Positions 47,160 through 60,300 of a stretch of 64,000 bases of DNA are shown here, piece by piece. The notes under the pieces were generated by a model. The model ran no database searches, was not told the origin of the DNA, and saw nothing but the letters and a program-made list of their open reading frames with translations. Source of the stretch: Oncomelania hupensis (Eukaryota > Mollusca > Gastropoda > Littorinimorpha > Pomatiopsidae). The stretch is from assembly GCA_036898135.1 (NCBI GenBank), contig CM072512.1:11957312-12021311 (forward strand), given 5' to 3'. The translations under genes and the position numbers were made by a program. Positions within the stretch are counted from its first letter, which is position 1, and each line of letters begins with the position of its first letter.

Positions 47160-47478
47160 TTGGAACGCTTTATTGTCCCTTTTTATCGGGAAATTCTGGA
47201 TCGCCTCCCTTGGGGAAGGCGTAGTCGCAGCCTGTGGCGCGCCCAAACCCAACCAACCTAATATTAGTTATGTTTTAAAAATTTTGCTGGGGGGAGCAAA
47301 CCGGAGTACCCGGAGAAAACCCCCGAGACGTTGCCCGGATCAAAAGTAAATAATAGTCGGAGAAACATAACGCCAAGATGCTGGATCGATCCCATACCAG
47401 TCAGGCGCCATTGGTTTCTGGCCTGGGGACAAGTCAAGTTAGTCCCGCCTTAGACCACTTGCCCACAGCGCTCCTTAT
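47160..47478 (-). mobile_element. tRNA-derived SINE with GGTAGG-type body, copy 2
   Basis: Inverted full-length relative of 38533-38882: tail at 47165, body to 47330, then GGATCGATCCC (B box region) at about 47381-47391 and CCACTTGCCCA (A box region) at about 47456-47466. Confidence 0.78.
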
Positions 47479-47519
47479 CATTTCCCTGGGAGGACAGTAT
47501 ATAAAAGGGATTTTTATCC

Positions 47520-47570
47520 AAGATGTAACCGAAAGGTCGCTGGTTCGAATCCCGGATTGGTCATCGTGTG
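47520..47570 (+). mobile_element. Partial tRNA-like SINE head
   Basis: TAACCGAAAGGTCGC is followed by the B box GGTTCGAATCC (47539-47549). No clear A box was found, so this is not called a tRNA. Confidence 0.35.
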
Positions 47571-47825
47571 ATCATATTATTTTCCCCTTTACCAACAACT
47601 GGCCCGCTGGTGTCAGTATAAATCGGTCCAGTAGTCACCTATATGCAAAAGTGTCGTGTGACTATAATCTACAAACAACAACAACAACAACAAGATGCAA
47701 TCAATAAACTTCAGTCCCCTCTATTGAGGTGAGACGAATACTACTTTTGCCATCTGCACAAACCGTTTTGCCTTCTCTGTAGCTTAGCTAGAGTAGAGTA
47801 TATATACACACCAAGAAACCACAGG

Positions 47826-48094
47826 CGCTTGTACCTGGACAAGCGAGCGCCTATGCCTATGAAGTGTCTCCCTTCTTTGGATATCATCATGCATACGTTT
47901 ATCTGATTAATTATTTTATATAATGTAATCATTCTTATATAGCGCTTTTTCGACTCGACAGCTGCTCAAGGCGCTGGCCGATGTAAGATGTAACTCAAGC
48001 CGTCCGAGGCGACCACTGAGACTGTATGATACCCAGAGAGGAAAGCCGCGTTTATAGGCATAGGCGCTCGCGTGTCTAGATACGAGCGCCTGTG
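47826..48094. mobile_element. Foldback MITE-like element, copy 2, split by a SINE fragment
   Basis: Arms at 47824-47880 (CAGGCGCTTGTACCTGG...AGCGCCTATGCCTATG) and 48040-48094 (CATAGGCGCTCGCG...GAGCGCCTG) are inverted copies related to those at 2528-2646. Between them, 47925-48040 is a fragment of the 25290 SINE family (TTCTTATATAGCGCTTTTTCG). Confidence 0.65.
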
Positions 48095-48479
48095 CAAGGA
48101 ACAATTATTATTCACAAGACACGCTTCCTCAATTCACACACATGGAGGTGAATCTGGCACCATAGGCTAACAGGCGATATCAACCAATTGCTAACTCAAC
48201 AAAATTTAAATATCACATTTCGCCAACAATCTTGTCAATAACGACATCCACGTAATACAAACATTTTCAATCCACAATAAAGCGATCAGCAATCAGCACT
48301 GAACCTTGCCAACTCCTGGAGAAAAACAAAACACCCCCACCCCCGCACCCTTCCAGGGAAATTAAAACACATTCATATTTATTTAAAAATGAATGTCCAA
48401 CAACATAAGCAATCAAAGCAAGCTACCCCCACCCCGTCACAAGCAATCGCAACAAACCCTGTCCATTATCTTCTTTCTT

Positions 48480-48556
48480 TTTTTCTCTCTCTCTCTCTCC
48501 CTCCCTCTCTCTCTCTCTCCCTCTCTCTCTCTCCCTCTCTCTCTCTCTCTCTCATC
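48480..48556. repeat. (CT)n tract
   Basis: CT/CCCT pyrimidine run. Confidence 0.9.
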
Positions 48557-48604
48557 CACGCACACACACAATAATATGCAACACGTTGATCATAGAAATC
48601 TGTG

Positions 48605-48775
48605 TATTTATTTATTTATTTATTTATTTATTTTACCGCTCCTATACAGCGCTTTTCCAGCCCAAGAGCTGCTCAAGGCGCTGAAGGATCTAACTCAAGC
48701 CGCCCGAGGCGCCAACCTGCTGCCTTACTCGCATCGTCTGACAGCAATCCCTAGACAACTGAGCACAATCCAAAT
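48605..48775 (-). mobile_element. Fragment of the 25290 SINE with (TTTA)n tail
   Basis: (TTTA)n at 48606-48636, then CAGCGCTTTTCCAGC and GAGCTGCTCAAGGCG. The head with A and B boxes is lost. Confidence 0.7.
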
Positions 48776-48867
48776 CACCTTTAGGCTGCAGTCACATTCA
48801 CCTCAGGAGCAGTAACCAAGTAGAATGGATCCGCGATAGCGGGTATAGTAAACAGGAAGTGAATTGT

Positions 48868-50040
48868 CGATAGTTAGTTATTCATTGCTTACAGTGTCCA
48901 GCGGACTGCAAAGAGCCGAATCAGGACCACAAAATCAAGACCACAACTTTTCTGAAAGAGGACTCACCCCTGATCCGCCCCGTTGGGGTGCCGGGGGTTT
49001 CAGTATAAATAGTATCCCCACTTTCTGGAGATTTAGTGCTTTAAATTTCCACTGTCGCCGTCTTTCTCATTTGTTCTTTCTCATTCCTGCTCTGTTCTAT
49101 CAATCTGCTATACTATCTTCTTCTTCGCTAGACCAGTCACCTACCTTTTTTCTGGAAAACTCTTCCGGGGCAAGACTCCTTATTTGTGTATGAGGTCTGT
49201 TGGATCAGCTTGGGAATATTGGACGCTTTCTGCCAGGTGGTCACTAGGGCTTCCTATGATATTATTTAGCAATGTAGGCATTTTATATGTATGTGTTTTG
49301 TTGATAATTTATACTGATGTTTGTATTCTATTTTGTTTTTGAAATCGGGGGTTCGATAAATTAGAGTACAGCCTCAGCGTCCCCTGCGTAGGATGACTTT
49401 ATTGTAAAGTGACTGGCTGGTGGAGAGCTTTCAGTTTTACCACTAGGGTTGTTTCAGCAGATCTTTTATGCGGATCAGGGGTTGTCCGGTCCTGATTTGG
49501 CTCGGAAGAGTCCCCTGGACCTAAAGCAATAATCATGTAATGTAATGTGATCCGCATAAAAGATCTGCCGAAACAACCTTAGTGGTAACACTGAAGGCAC
49601 TCCACCAGCCAGTCACTTTACAATAAAGACAACCTAAGCAGGGGACGTTGAGGTAATAGGCTACTTTAATTTATCGAACCCCAGTTTACAAAAACAACAT
49701 AGAATACAAACATCATTATAAAATATCAACAAAACACATACATACAAAATGCCTACATCGCCAAATAATAACATCATAGGAAGCGCCAGTGACCATTTGG
49801 CAGAAAGCGTCCAATATTCCCAAGCTGATCCAACAGACCTCACACATAAATGAGGAGTTTTGTCCCGGAAGAGTTTTCAAGAAAAAAGGTAGGTGGCTGG
49901 TCTAGCGAAGAAGATAGTAGAACAGAGTAAGAATAAGAAAGAACAAAGGAGTAAGAAAGCGACAGTGGGAATTAAAAGCACTAAATTCCCAGAAAGTGGG
50001 GATACTATTTATACAGAAACCCGCGGCATCCTCACGGGGG
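48868..50040 (-). mobile_element. S1 retroposon (subfamily B), split by another S1
   Basis: The 3' portion is 48868-48978 and the 5' portion 49548-50040. The two halves meet at TGATCCGC, which is duplicated around the inserted copy at 48979-49547. Confidence 0.85.
48979..49547 (+). mobile_element. S1 retroposon (subfamily A), complete, nested
   Basis: A 569-bp copy from the GC hairpin (CCCGTTGGGGTGCCGG) through AGTATAAATAG to a tail ATCATGTAATGTAATG. The 8-bp direct repeat TGATCCGC lies at 48971-48978 and 49548-49555. This copy fixes both ends of the family. Confidence 0.92.
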
Positions 50041-50230
50041 GAAGCCCAAGTAAGGTACGGTTACCTCGATGAAGATTTTTCCGTCCATCCAAACTAAAAC
50101 AATATCAAATTGCTTTTGTTTCACCTCTCGCAAGTGACACAGCCGTATCTCAACCATAATCTGAATGCAATGTGTTACGGCAGTATTATTTCAGAGCGGC
50201 TAATAAATTATCTACTGGCTTGATTTCTCG

Positions 50231-51522
50231 TTACATTTACATTACATTACATGATTATTGCTTTAGGTCCAGCGGACTCCTCCGAGCCAAATCAGGACCG
50301 GACAACCCCCGATCCACATAAAAGATCTGCCGAAACAACCCTAGTGGTAAAACTGAAGGCTCTCCACCAGCCAGTCACTTTACAATAAAGACATCCTACG
50401 CAGGGGACGCTGAGGCTATACTCTAATTTATCAAACTCCCGTTTACCAAAAACAAAATAGAATACAAACATCATTATAAATTATCAACAAAACACATACA
50501 TATAAAATGCCTACATTGCTAAATAATAACATAGTGACCAGCTGGCAGAAAGCGTCCAATATTCCCAAGCTGATCCAACAGACCTCACACACAAACAAGG
50601 AATCTTGTCCCGGAAGAGTTTTCAAGATTGATTGATTGATTGATTGATTGTTGCTTTAGGTCCAGCGGACTCTTCCGAGCCAAATCAGGACCGGACAACC
50701 CCCGATCCGCATAAAAGATCTGCTGAAACAACCCTAGTGGGAAAATTGAATGCCCTCCACCGGCCAGTCACTTTACAATAAAGACATCCCACGCAGGGGA
50801 CGGCTGAGGCTTTACCCCAACTACTCGAACCCCCGGTTACAAAAACAAAATAGAATACAAACATCATTATAAATCATCAACAAAACACATACATATAAAA
50901 TGCCTATATTGCTAAATAATAACATCATAGGAAGCCCTAGTGACCACCCGGCAGAAAGCGTCCAACACTCCCAAGCTGATCCAACAGACCTCATACACAA
51001 ACAAGGAGTCTTGTCCAGGAAGAGTTTTCAAGAAAAAAGGTAGGTCATTGATCTAGCGAAGAAGAAGATAGTATAGCAGAGTGATAGGACAGATCAGGAA
51101 TGGGAAAGAGCAAATGAGGAAGACAGCGACAGTGGGAATTTAAAGCACTAAATTTCCAGAAAGTGGGGATATTATTTATACTGAAACCCCCGGCACTCCA
51201 ACGGGGGTACTGTTGCCCCAGTGAATCAGTCATGCCTACAAAGTCAGGACAGGTTTTCAACTGGGGCTTTCACTTTTCCCTTTATAGGTTAGAACAATCT
51301 ACAGTGGCAAGATTGCTCATGACCCCAAGGGGTGAGAGTTTTCAAGAAAAAAGGTAGGTGACTGGTCTAGCGAAGAAGAAGATAGTATAGCAGATTGATA
51401 GTACAGAGCAGGAATGAGAAAGAACAAATGAGAAAGACAGCAACATTGGGAATTTAAAGCACTAAATTTCCAGAAAGTGGGGATACTATTTATACTGAAA
51501 CCCCCGGCATCCCAACGGGGGG
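50231..51522 (-). mobile_element. S1 retroposon (subfamily A), split by another S1
   Basis: The 3' part is 50231-50626 and the 5' part 51347-51522, ending at the GC-rich terminus. Outer flanks TTGATTTCTCG (50220-50230) and TTGATTTCTGG (51523-51533) match at 10 of 11. Confidence 0.85.
50627..51334 (-). mobile_element. S1 retroposon with 127-bp 5' extension, nested
   Basis: Tail (TTGA)n at 50627-50649, S1 body to 51207, then 127 bp not present in other copies. The extension reads inward from CCCCTTGGGG with a second TATA-like CCTATAAAGG. The 12-bp direct repeats AGAGTTTTCAAG at 50615-50626 and 51335-51346 enclose the whole 708 bp. Confidence 0.85.
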
Positions 51523-51667
51523 TTGATTTCTGGTGACCGTTTAAGTAAACAACCCGTTAAATGATCTCAGACTTAGCCATTGTGGAGCAACGTGGGGAAA
51601 AAGACATGAACTACCGGAAACAATATCAACACAGGACCGATTTAAAACAAGAAGCTTATTACAGTGC

Positions 51668-51731
51668 TTTGATTGATTGATTGATTGTTGCTTTAGGTCC
51701 AGCGGACTCCTCCGAGCCAAATCAGGACCAG
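51668..51731 (-). mobile_element. S1 retroposon, severely 5'-truncated
   Basis: Only 64 bp of the 3' end with a (TTGA)n tail. It is flanked by TATTACAGTGC at 51657-51667 and 51732-51742. Confidence 0.88.
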
Positions 51732-51742
51732 TATTACAGTGC

Positions 51743-52690
51743 AAGTTCCAAATGCATACCAAAAACATCATAACATAAAAGAGTCGAGACACAAACGAAC
51801 AATTAAATCATACATTAATTGAGCAATTGTTATCACTATTAATTATTCATATTATATTGTTGCAAATTAAACGAGACAACTGTGTTACGTATAAAATGAA
51901 ATGAATCAAACTAATAAAATAAGTGGACATTTTTTTTCTCCATCGGAAATCAACAACTAATGGTTACATAATCTACCTACATCGGCTACACACCCGCACG
52001 CGCGTGTTCCCCCCCATCTCCCCTAGCCCTCCACCCTCCAACCCACTCCACACCCCTTCCTCGAACACACCTCAGACTGAATAAACGACAAGAGCTCCAA
52101 ACGGGGGAAGAAACCCTTGCCAATGTACACATCGTCAAATGTTTTACGCAAATCCTGTTGTTTCCAAGTCAGTTTACAAATACAAAACGTCGCTCAGCTA
52201 CTTATCTACAATCGACGATCACATAATGACCAAAAGTGAATGATTAGGGATTCAATGATCAACAATCAACAATCAAAAATCAATTATCAAAGGTCAAGTC
52301 AAAACTCAGTACTAAGGAGCAGTACATGTAAAATCTATGGCTTTAGTAGTAATAGTAGTAGTAGTTTACAACAATAATAATAATTCTACAGCAATATCAT
52401 CACTACAGAGTAATCTTACATTCTCTGGAATTAGATCTACCAATTATTATTTTAACCATAATGCATTTTGTGAGAATCAACAAGCCATTCATATTAATAA
52501 ATTAATCAATCAATCAATCACACTTTCAATCAATCAATCAATTATTTAATTAATGCTTTAATCAATAAATTAATCAAGAAATAAAGAACGAAAAGGATCA
52601 AATAAGTTAGAGATTGCTATTGATACAGAACCAAAAAAATGCCAAGAAAAGTGTTCAAAGCATTTCATTGAAAAATACTTCTAAACAATT
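51743..52690. other. No gene seen
   Basis: AT-rich with (AATC)n-type runs near 52260-52290 and 52500-52545 and a GTA run near 52345. Confidence 0.55.
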
Positions 52691-52694
52691 ATAG

Positions 52695-53140
52695 TAATTA
52701 TTGTGTACACTTCTTCACAAAATATAGCACATAATTATCAGCAAGTTAACACGAACCGAAGAACAAAAATAATAATTCATACACATTTTTGCCTGTCTTG
52801 TAGTATTTTAAAATTAGCAAAAACATTAATTTTCTATATCATTAAAAATTACTACGAAAGTTCTACTTCATAAATAGATAATACAGTAAATTATTGTGTG
52901 CACCTATTCACAAAACAGCACATAGTTAATCAGCAAGTTAGCACGAGCCGACGAAAAAAAAAATTCATACATAGCCTGTCTTGCGGTGGAAGCGTTAATT
53001 GAAAAACATTCTACTTCATAAACAGATAATCCTGGAATAATTGTGTGAACCTATTCACGATTACATAATTTACCATCAAGTTAACACGAACCGAAGAACA
53101 AAAATATTTCGTACATAGTTTTGCCGTTTTGTGATTGAAG
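52695..53140. repeat. Diverged tandem repeat, three units
   Basis: The phrase ATTGTGTRCACCTATTCAC and later AAGTTAACACGAACCGA-type words recur at about 52700, 52893 and 53040. Units are about 150-190 bp. Confidence 0.75.
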
Positions 53141-53394
53141 CGTTCATTGACCAATACTAATGCATGGAAAGCAGCAACGTGGTACATGACAAGTCAACAA
53201 ATCAACGAATCTTTATTACCTACAATGGAGAAATCATATAGTGACTTGCAATGGCTATTGTCGCTCCAGAGTATGCGTCTCACATCAGACGTCCTTAGAA
53301 CTACAAGGGGGGGTGATTGTTACAGTTCAAGTAGATTGTCCCTAAAGATTCGTCCAGAAAAAAATCGGCGTTAACGTTGAAGAATAGGCCGGTT

Positions 53395-53580
53395 TCCACA
53401 CTGAACAGGCGTCCTTGACGCTAGCTGAGCGTCAGGGATCTATCAAGCACAGGCTATGTGTAGGCCAATGTCCTCAACAGCCTCTTGACACTCCGATTGG
53501 GGTCAGCGTCGCTTTCGGGCGGACTGCCTATATAACCTTAAAAACAGCCCGATAGCTACAAACAGGTCTATTCTCCTCTT
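53395..53580. repeat. Dispersed repeat R43, copy 2
   Basis: Related to 43380-43556, with more of the left side kept. No pol III boxes were recognised. Confidence 0.55.
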
Positions 53581-53849
53581 TTCTTCACACGTTTACTGTT
53601 GCAATCTAGTGCTCACTTTCAATAGAAACGCTGTCGCATGCAAAATACTAGAAAACGTCGCTTCGCTAGGGGAGAAAAAGAACACAGAGAAGATGACACG
53701 AACACAAAATTTCAGTCACACAGTCAGTTGACTACAATAAAACACGACAAATTAAAATACTGAAACTGAGCCAATTACGTCTGTGTGACGTGGGAATCTA
53801 GTTTGACTGGAAAAACACATTTGACGCGACAAGACAAAAATGCATTCGG

Positions 53850-54872
53850 TCACACGTCGGCAGGTGTGGGTCCATTGGCAGCCACATAGTTAGTGACGGG
53901 GTAGCGGTCAGTTTTCAGCGAGGGACCGCCGTCCTGACCATTTATGACCTTCACCTTGGGCGCTCGGTCACTGGCGACATTTGGAGTGACATTATCGTTC
54001 GTGACGGCTCGCATAGTGGTCACGCTATCCGCGTCAAGCGCCACCCTCAGCGCCACGCGTCTGCCGGCCTTCGTTACTCCTTCACTGCTATCCCACCGCG
54101 CTATCATGTCATTCGGCACGTCAATAATAACGTCGTCATTGAGTTCGCCGTTCTCTGACGTCACAGCTTTGTTGACGTCACTATCGTCTGACGCCACGGA
54201 GAGTCGTTGAGAGGTGCATTTCGGACCGCCGTCACCGTTGCTGAGCAAGGCGCTCTCTTCGTTTTTGACCACTTCCATGTTGTTGTTTTGGGTCAGCTGT
54301 CGATTTTCATCGTCGTCGATGTCGTTGTCATTTATTTTCAAGCTACTGTGAGAGGTGTACAGCATGACATCATCGCTGTGCAGACTGTCGGAGCTGTCGG
54401 TTTTGGTCAACGGAGATCGTTCTGGGTGCTTCAGGCCGTTGGAGGATGAAGTCACTTCCTTGACCACCTCCCCGCTGTCCGCCTTGGTTTTTGTGGACGG
54501 GACAATGACGGCGACTGGCTTGGTCCCCGACGCGCCTTCTGCCGTCGAGCAGTATATGGCGGAAGTCAAGGGCGTGCGCTCATCCTTGACCTTGTCATTG
54601 ACCTTGACCCCTCTAGCACTGGTGTTGGAGCAGGTGTCGACAGTGGTTTGATTGTCGTGGACGGTGGTCAGTTCGTAGCCGTTGGCCGTGGCCACAGAAC
54701 TGCGCAGCGACAGGCCGCGCGATCCAGGCCGGAACACTCGCCGGAAGACGCGCAACAGCACCTGTTAAAGAGAAATCACTATCAGTATGAAGTAGGATGA
54801 TATATAGTAGGTCTATATATGGTGCTGTGGTGAATAAAATAATGTAGATAACATGACGACGACGACGACGAC

Positions 54873-54922
<50 letters not shown>

Positions 54923-56784
54923 GGAGGAGGAGGAGGAGGAGGAGGAGGAGGAGGAGAAGGAGGGAAGTGGAGGAGGATGACACTTATAAATAAAACTGAC
55001 CTTTCTAAACTTGCTCCCGAAGGCAGTGTAGATGAGAAAGTTGACGGCGGAGTTGATAACAAAGAGCAGGTTGCTGACGGCGATCCATTTCAAGAAGATG
55101 ACAAAATCAAAAATGTCGAACTGCGAAACCAGCCCTGGCGACTGGCAGAAGATGAAGACGACGACGATGAGGACGAGGACCAGGCTGAGGTTGGCTTCGT
55201 TTTCCTCGTGGATGTTTGTGCCCGACCGTCGGCGTTGCATTCGCATCAACTCCTGCAGAACCAACAAAACCACAATATCAGTTATCCTATATTTATTTCC
55301 ACAAATACCAACCACTGTCCTAATGGCCACGTCTTCTGCCCAGTTCACTTTCAGGCATCGACCACTGAAAGCTCGCGTCCACTGCAATCACAAACGAAAC
55401 ATCTGTCGTGCATGAAGACAAGGCCCTGACGGAGTTTGTAGCGTTACCGGTTTTGAATTTTCAGATATTATCTGGAAATATTTTCAAATAGTCGGGAGTC
55501 AGAACGAGCCAAAGGTCGATCTGTCCGTCGGATCCTTTGCAAGCCATATCTGAAGAACCACTAAAAGGAATTTGACCAAACCTCATAAGAACATTGCCCA
55601 AGGTAGTGAGAGGTTAACCTCTCGTGCCATCGTATTTGCTCTAATGCAATGGTCAAGGTCGCTTGGGTTAACTTCTTGCTAAACACGTTTGGCTTCATAT
55701 CTCCAAAAGGATCAATTTTTCAATACAGGTACTTACAATACAATACAATACAATACAATACAATACAATACAATACAACTTTATTCATCTCAAACTGAGC
55801 AATTACAATGGCAGCATCAGCACATCAGCTTCAACTGAAGGCCTATCATTCAGTAACAGTCCTGTTACCGGTCCCTTGATCGGACGATCGGACCTTCGCT
55901 TCGATTTTCACTTTTGTGTTGATATCAAGATTAACCGAATCGAATTTGAGCAGTTACTTTAAACTGCTTCTAAGCATTTCAGATCATTCATACATGCACT
56001 TTTTCAAAGGTCAAGTTCGCTGTAAACCGTTATTTTATAAACACGTCTTGCGTTGCATCTTTAAACTGAAGGAACCGATTTTGATATTTTATTTGCAAAT
56101 GTTCCAATTTGCTCTTTTAACAACACAGACGAGAAAAGTAACACTTTTGAAAACGCTTTTCGGCTATGTGTGACAGTGTCTAACAATACATTTTAATGGC
56201 TTGCCAGCTTGTTTCCGACCTTTTTTGTTTGATATTATTCTCTCTCCCTCTTCTTCTCCTTCTTCTCTCTTTCTTCCTTCCTTCCTCTTCTTCTTCCTCT
56301 TTGTCTTCTTCTCTTGTTCTGTCTCTCTTCCTTTCTTTCTGTATTCACTTTCACTTTCATCTCGTTGGGCATTTGGCAACGAGTCAGCCTGAACACAAAC
56401 CGAAGATTGCAATCCACCCCACCCCCCCATCCCCTTCCCTCCTCCCCTTCTCAATTACCTCCCTTCCTATTACCTCCAGACCTTCTAGGGAGTCTGAAGG
56501 GGCGCTACGCAAATAAAATGACGGGACAGTCAAGTGAGAGAAGTCAACAGAGGTACCGACACTAACAACATTCTTCTCTATGACAGGCAGAAGCCACGTC
56601 CAGACAAGGAGCTCTTCAATCCACAACACCTTCCAACTGACCATCAAACTAATACCTTCGTTAAAGGAAGAACTAGACCAACGCCATCATCATCATCATC
56701 ATCATTATCATTATCATTATCATCAATCATCATCATCATCATCATCATCAATATCAATCATCATCATCATCGTCGTCGTTCGTC

Positions 56785-56862
<78 letters not shown>

Positions 56863-57015
56863 AATCAGCAGCAGCAGCAGTAGCAGCAGCTTCGCCGTTA
56901 TCGGCGGCGTCAGCAGCAGCAACGTCACAATCCCTACTTCTAACGGACACCACAATCAGAAACAAATAACATCAACAAAAACACCAACGACAACAACAAT
57001 AACACTAACAACGAT

Positions 57016-57048
<33 letters not shown>

Positions 57049-57297
57049 TAATCGTCAATCATCAATCATCATCAATCATCAACATCAAAAATCATCATCA
57101 TAAATCATCATCATCATATCCACCACACCACCACCTTCACCAACGTCGTCATCGTCGGTAGCAGCATCATCGTCGTAGTCATTTGCCGAGGCGGCAGGAG
57201 CAGCAACATCACTTCTAACCACTACAATCAACAGCAACAACAACAATTAGAACATCCCCAAATCGCCATCATCATCGCCTTTATCATCATCATCATT

Positions 57298-57389
<92 letters not shown>

Positions 57390-60300
57390 CGTCGTAGTCG
57401 TCATCGTCACCAACACCATTGCCTAATAAAAAGGAAAAATAAATTGTCCCAAAAACAATCATCACCCTCAGGATGACCTTACCTACCTGTATGAGGAAGA
57501 CATTGAGGATGAAGAGAGCGGCGAGGGGGACGACAAAGATGAGGATGGTGTAGAGGATAGAGAAGTAAACGGTCTTGTACCAATACGACCGGCCCAGGTC
57601 GGTGTCTGCCAGGTAGAAGCAGCTGGACCCTGACGTCTGTTCTTCTACCACACACTCCCGAGCGTAGGTCGCGAACAACCTGAACCCAGAATGGATTAGT
57701 GCGGTCAACAACCTTAATACTAATATCTACAAAGCATGTATAACACAGACAGACAGACAGACAGACAGACAGAGAGAAAGAGAGAGATAGAGAGAGCAAA
57801 TGCAGAACACAAAGCACCCGCCTTTTTAAAAAGAAATTACTTTGATGAATTAATGTTGTTTTTTTCATTTTAATTGTATTTCAACATTTTGTTTTCTTGT
57901 TCTCACCTATCTCTCTATCCCACTAGCAAACATCATTCTCCCCCTCTCCCCGCATCACTCTCCCACCTCCATACTTTCCTTTTAATTTCTTAGTCTAAAA
58001 TCACTTCGGTGATTAGACTCACTTCGGTGATAGACTCACTTCGGTGATTAGACTCTCTTCGGTGAATAGACTATCTTCGGTGAATAGACTCTCTTCGTTA
58101 GTTATTCATTGCTTACAGGGTCCAGCGGACTGCAAAGAGCCGCATCAGGACCACAAAATCAAGACCACAACTTCGCTGAAAGAGGACTCACCCCTGATCC
58201 GCATAAAAGATCTGACGAAACAACCCTAGTGGAAATAACACTGAAGGCACTCCACCAGCCGGTCACTTTACAATAAAGACATCCCACGCAGGGGACGCTG
58301 AGGCTATACTTTAATTTATCGAACCCCCGTTTACAAAAACAAAATAGAATAAAAATTTTAATATAAACAAAACACATATATATTAAATGCCTACATTGCT
58401 AAATAATAACATCACAGGAAGCACCAGTGACCATTTGGCAGAAAGCGTCCAATAATCCCAAGCTGATCCAACAGACCTCATACACAAATGAGGAGTTTTG
58501 CCGCGGAAGAGTTTCAAGACAAAAGATAGATGACTGGTCTAGCGCAGAAGATTTTAGATTGATAGAACAGAGTAGGAATAAGAAAGAACAAATGAGAAAG
58601 ACAGCGACAGTGGGAATTTAAAGCACTAAATTTCCAGAAAGTGGGGTACTATTTATACTGAAACCCCCGCACCCAACGTGGGGAGACTCTCTTCGGTGAT
58701 TAGACTCACTTCGGTGAATAGACTCACTTCGGTGATTGATTCACTTCTGTAAATCGGTGATTAGATACTTCTGTGAATACTTCGGTGAATAGACTCACTT
58801 AGGTGAATAAACTCTCTTCGGTGATTAGACTCACTCCGGTGATTAGACTCATTCCTGTGATAAGACTCACTTCAGTGATTAGACTCTTTGATGTTTAGCC
58901 TCTCTTCGGTGTTTAGAATCACTTCGGTGAGTAGACTTACTTCGTTGAGTAGACTCCTATCCTATCATATCCCGTAACTCGGAGGTCGTAGGGGCACCAC
59001 AGATGATCGTTTAACCAGCGTACTCCATCTTTCCCTGTCCTCAGCAACCCTGATGGTTTCACTCAGTGTCAAACCAGTCTATTCTCGAATGTTGTTCTCC
59101 CACCTCTTTTTCTGTCTCCCTCTTCTTCTACTTCCTTGCACTGTGCCTTGCAGGATGGTCTATGCAAGACCTGACGATCTGGTGACGTGGTCATACCATC
59201 GGAGTTTCCGTTTTTTCACCACTGTGAGCAGGTCATCGTGTTGTCCAATGGCTTGTGTGACAGTCTGTAGGACTTCGTCGTTGGCGATGTGCTGTGTATA
59301 GGAAATGCCCAGAAGTCTTCTGTAGCACCTCATCTCCATGCTTTGTATTCTTCGTTGTAGATCTGCTGTGAGGGTCCATGTTTCGCAAGCGTATAGAAAG
59401 ATGACAAGGGAGTGCAGCAGTCTTACCTTGGTATATAGACTGATGCTCCTGTCTTTCCAAATGGGCTTCAACCTCGCCAGGGCAGCAGTTGTTTGTGCGA
59501 TCCTGGAGAGGATTTTATGTGGGGACCCATTGTCTGATACAATGGCTCCTAAATATTTGAAGCTATGCACTGAGTTGAGGGATTGGCCTTGGACTTTGAT
59601 GTCCGTGTTGATGCCATCGGTGTTGTTGGTCATCATTTTGGTATACTCACTTCAGTGAATAAGACTCACTTTGGTGAATAGACTCACTTTGGTGAATAGA
59701 CTCACTTTGGTGAATAGATTCACTTCGGTGAATAGACACACTTCGGTGTATAGACTCAATTCGGTGTATAGACTCAATTCGGTGTATAGACTCATTTCGG
59801 TGAATTGACTCACTTCGGTGAATAAACTCACTTCGGTGAATAGACTCAATAGATTCATTTCGGTGAATAGACTCATTTCAGTGAATAGACTCACTTCGGT
59901 GAATAGTCGTCAAAACAAACAAAGAAAGAAAAAAATTGAAGACTAATCGTTTTCAACACTTCACACCGTTATTGTCACAAAGTCTCAAAACCGTTTCGCA
60001 GTTTCCTCAAATCAATTCATTTATGAAAGTCATTAGTGTATTTTGTTATCGTTTCCCCTTTCTAACCTGTGGGTGAGGCTTTTATTTACCCCTCTCACTT
60101 CCTCTTCTATCTTCACTCCCTATCGTAACTGTACATATCTGTTGTTCTGTTTTCGTTTTGTCTCCAGTCCATAAAACTGAAAACTTGAAAATAGAGTTAA
60201 GTGGTTGTGATTGCTATGCATGCATTTGGATTTTCATTGGAAATGTAAACACCATTATCGTTATTATTTTATTGTTGTTTTTTTTAGAACTACTTACGTT

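Noticed and set aside
53944..54651. Plus-strand open frames opposite the GPCR tail exon
   Set aside because: They are antisense shadows of a GC-rich coding exon and have no independent features.
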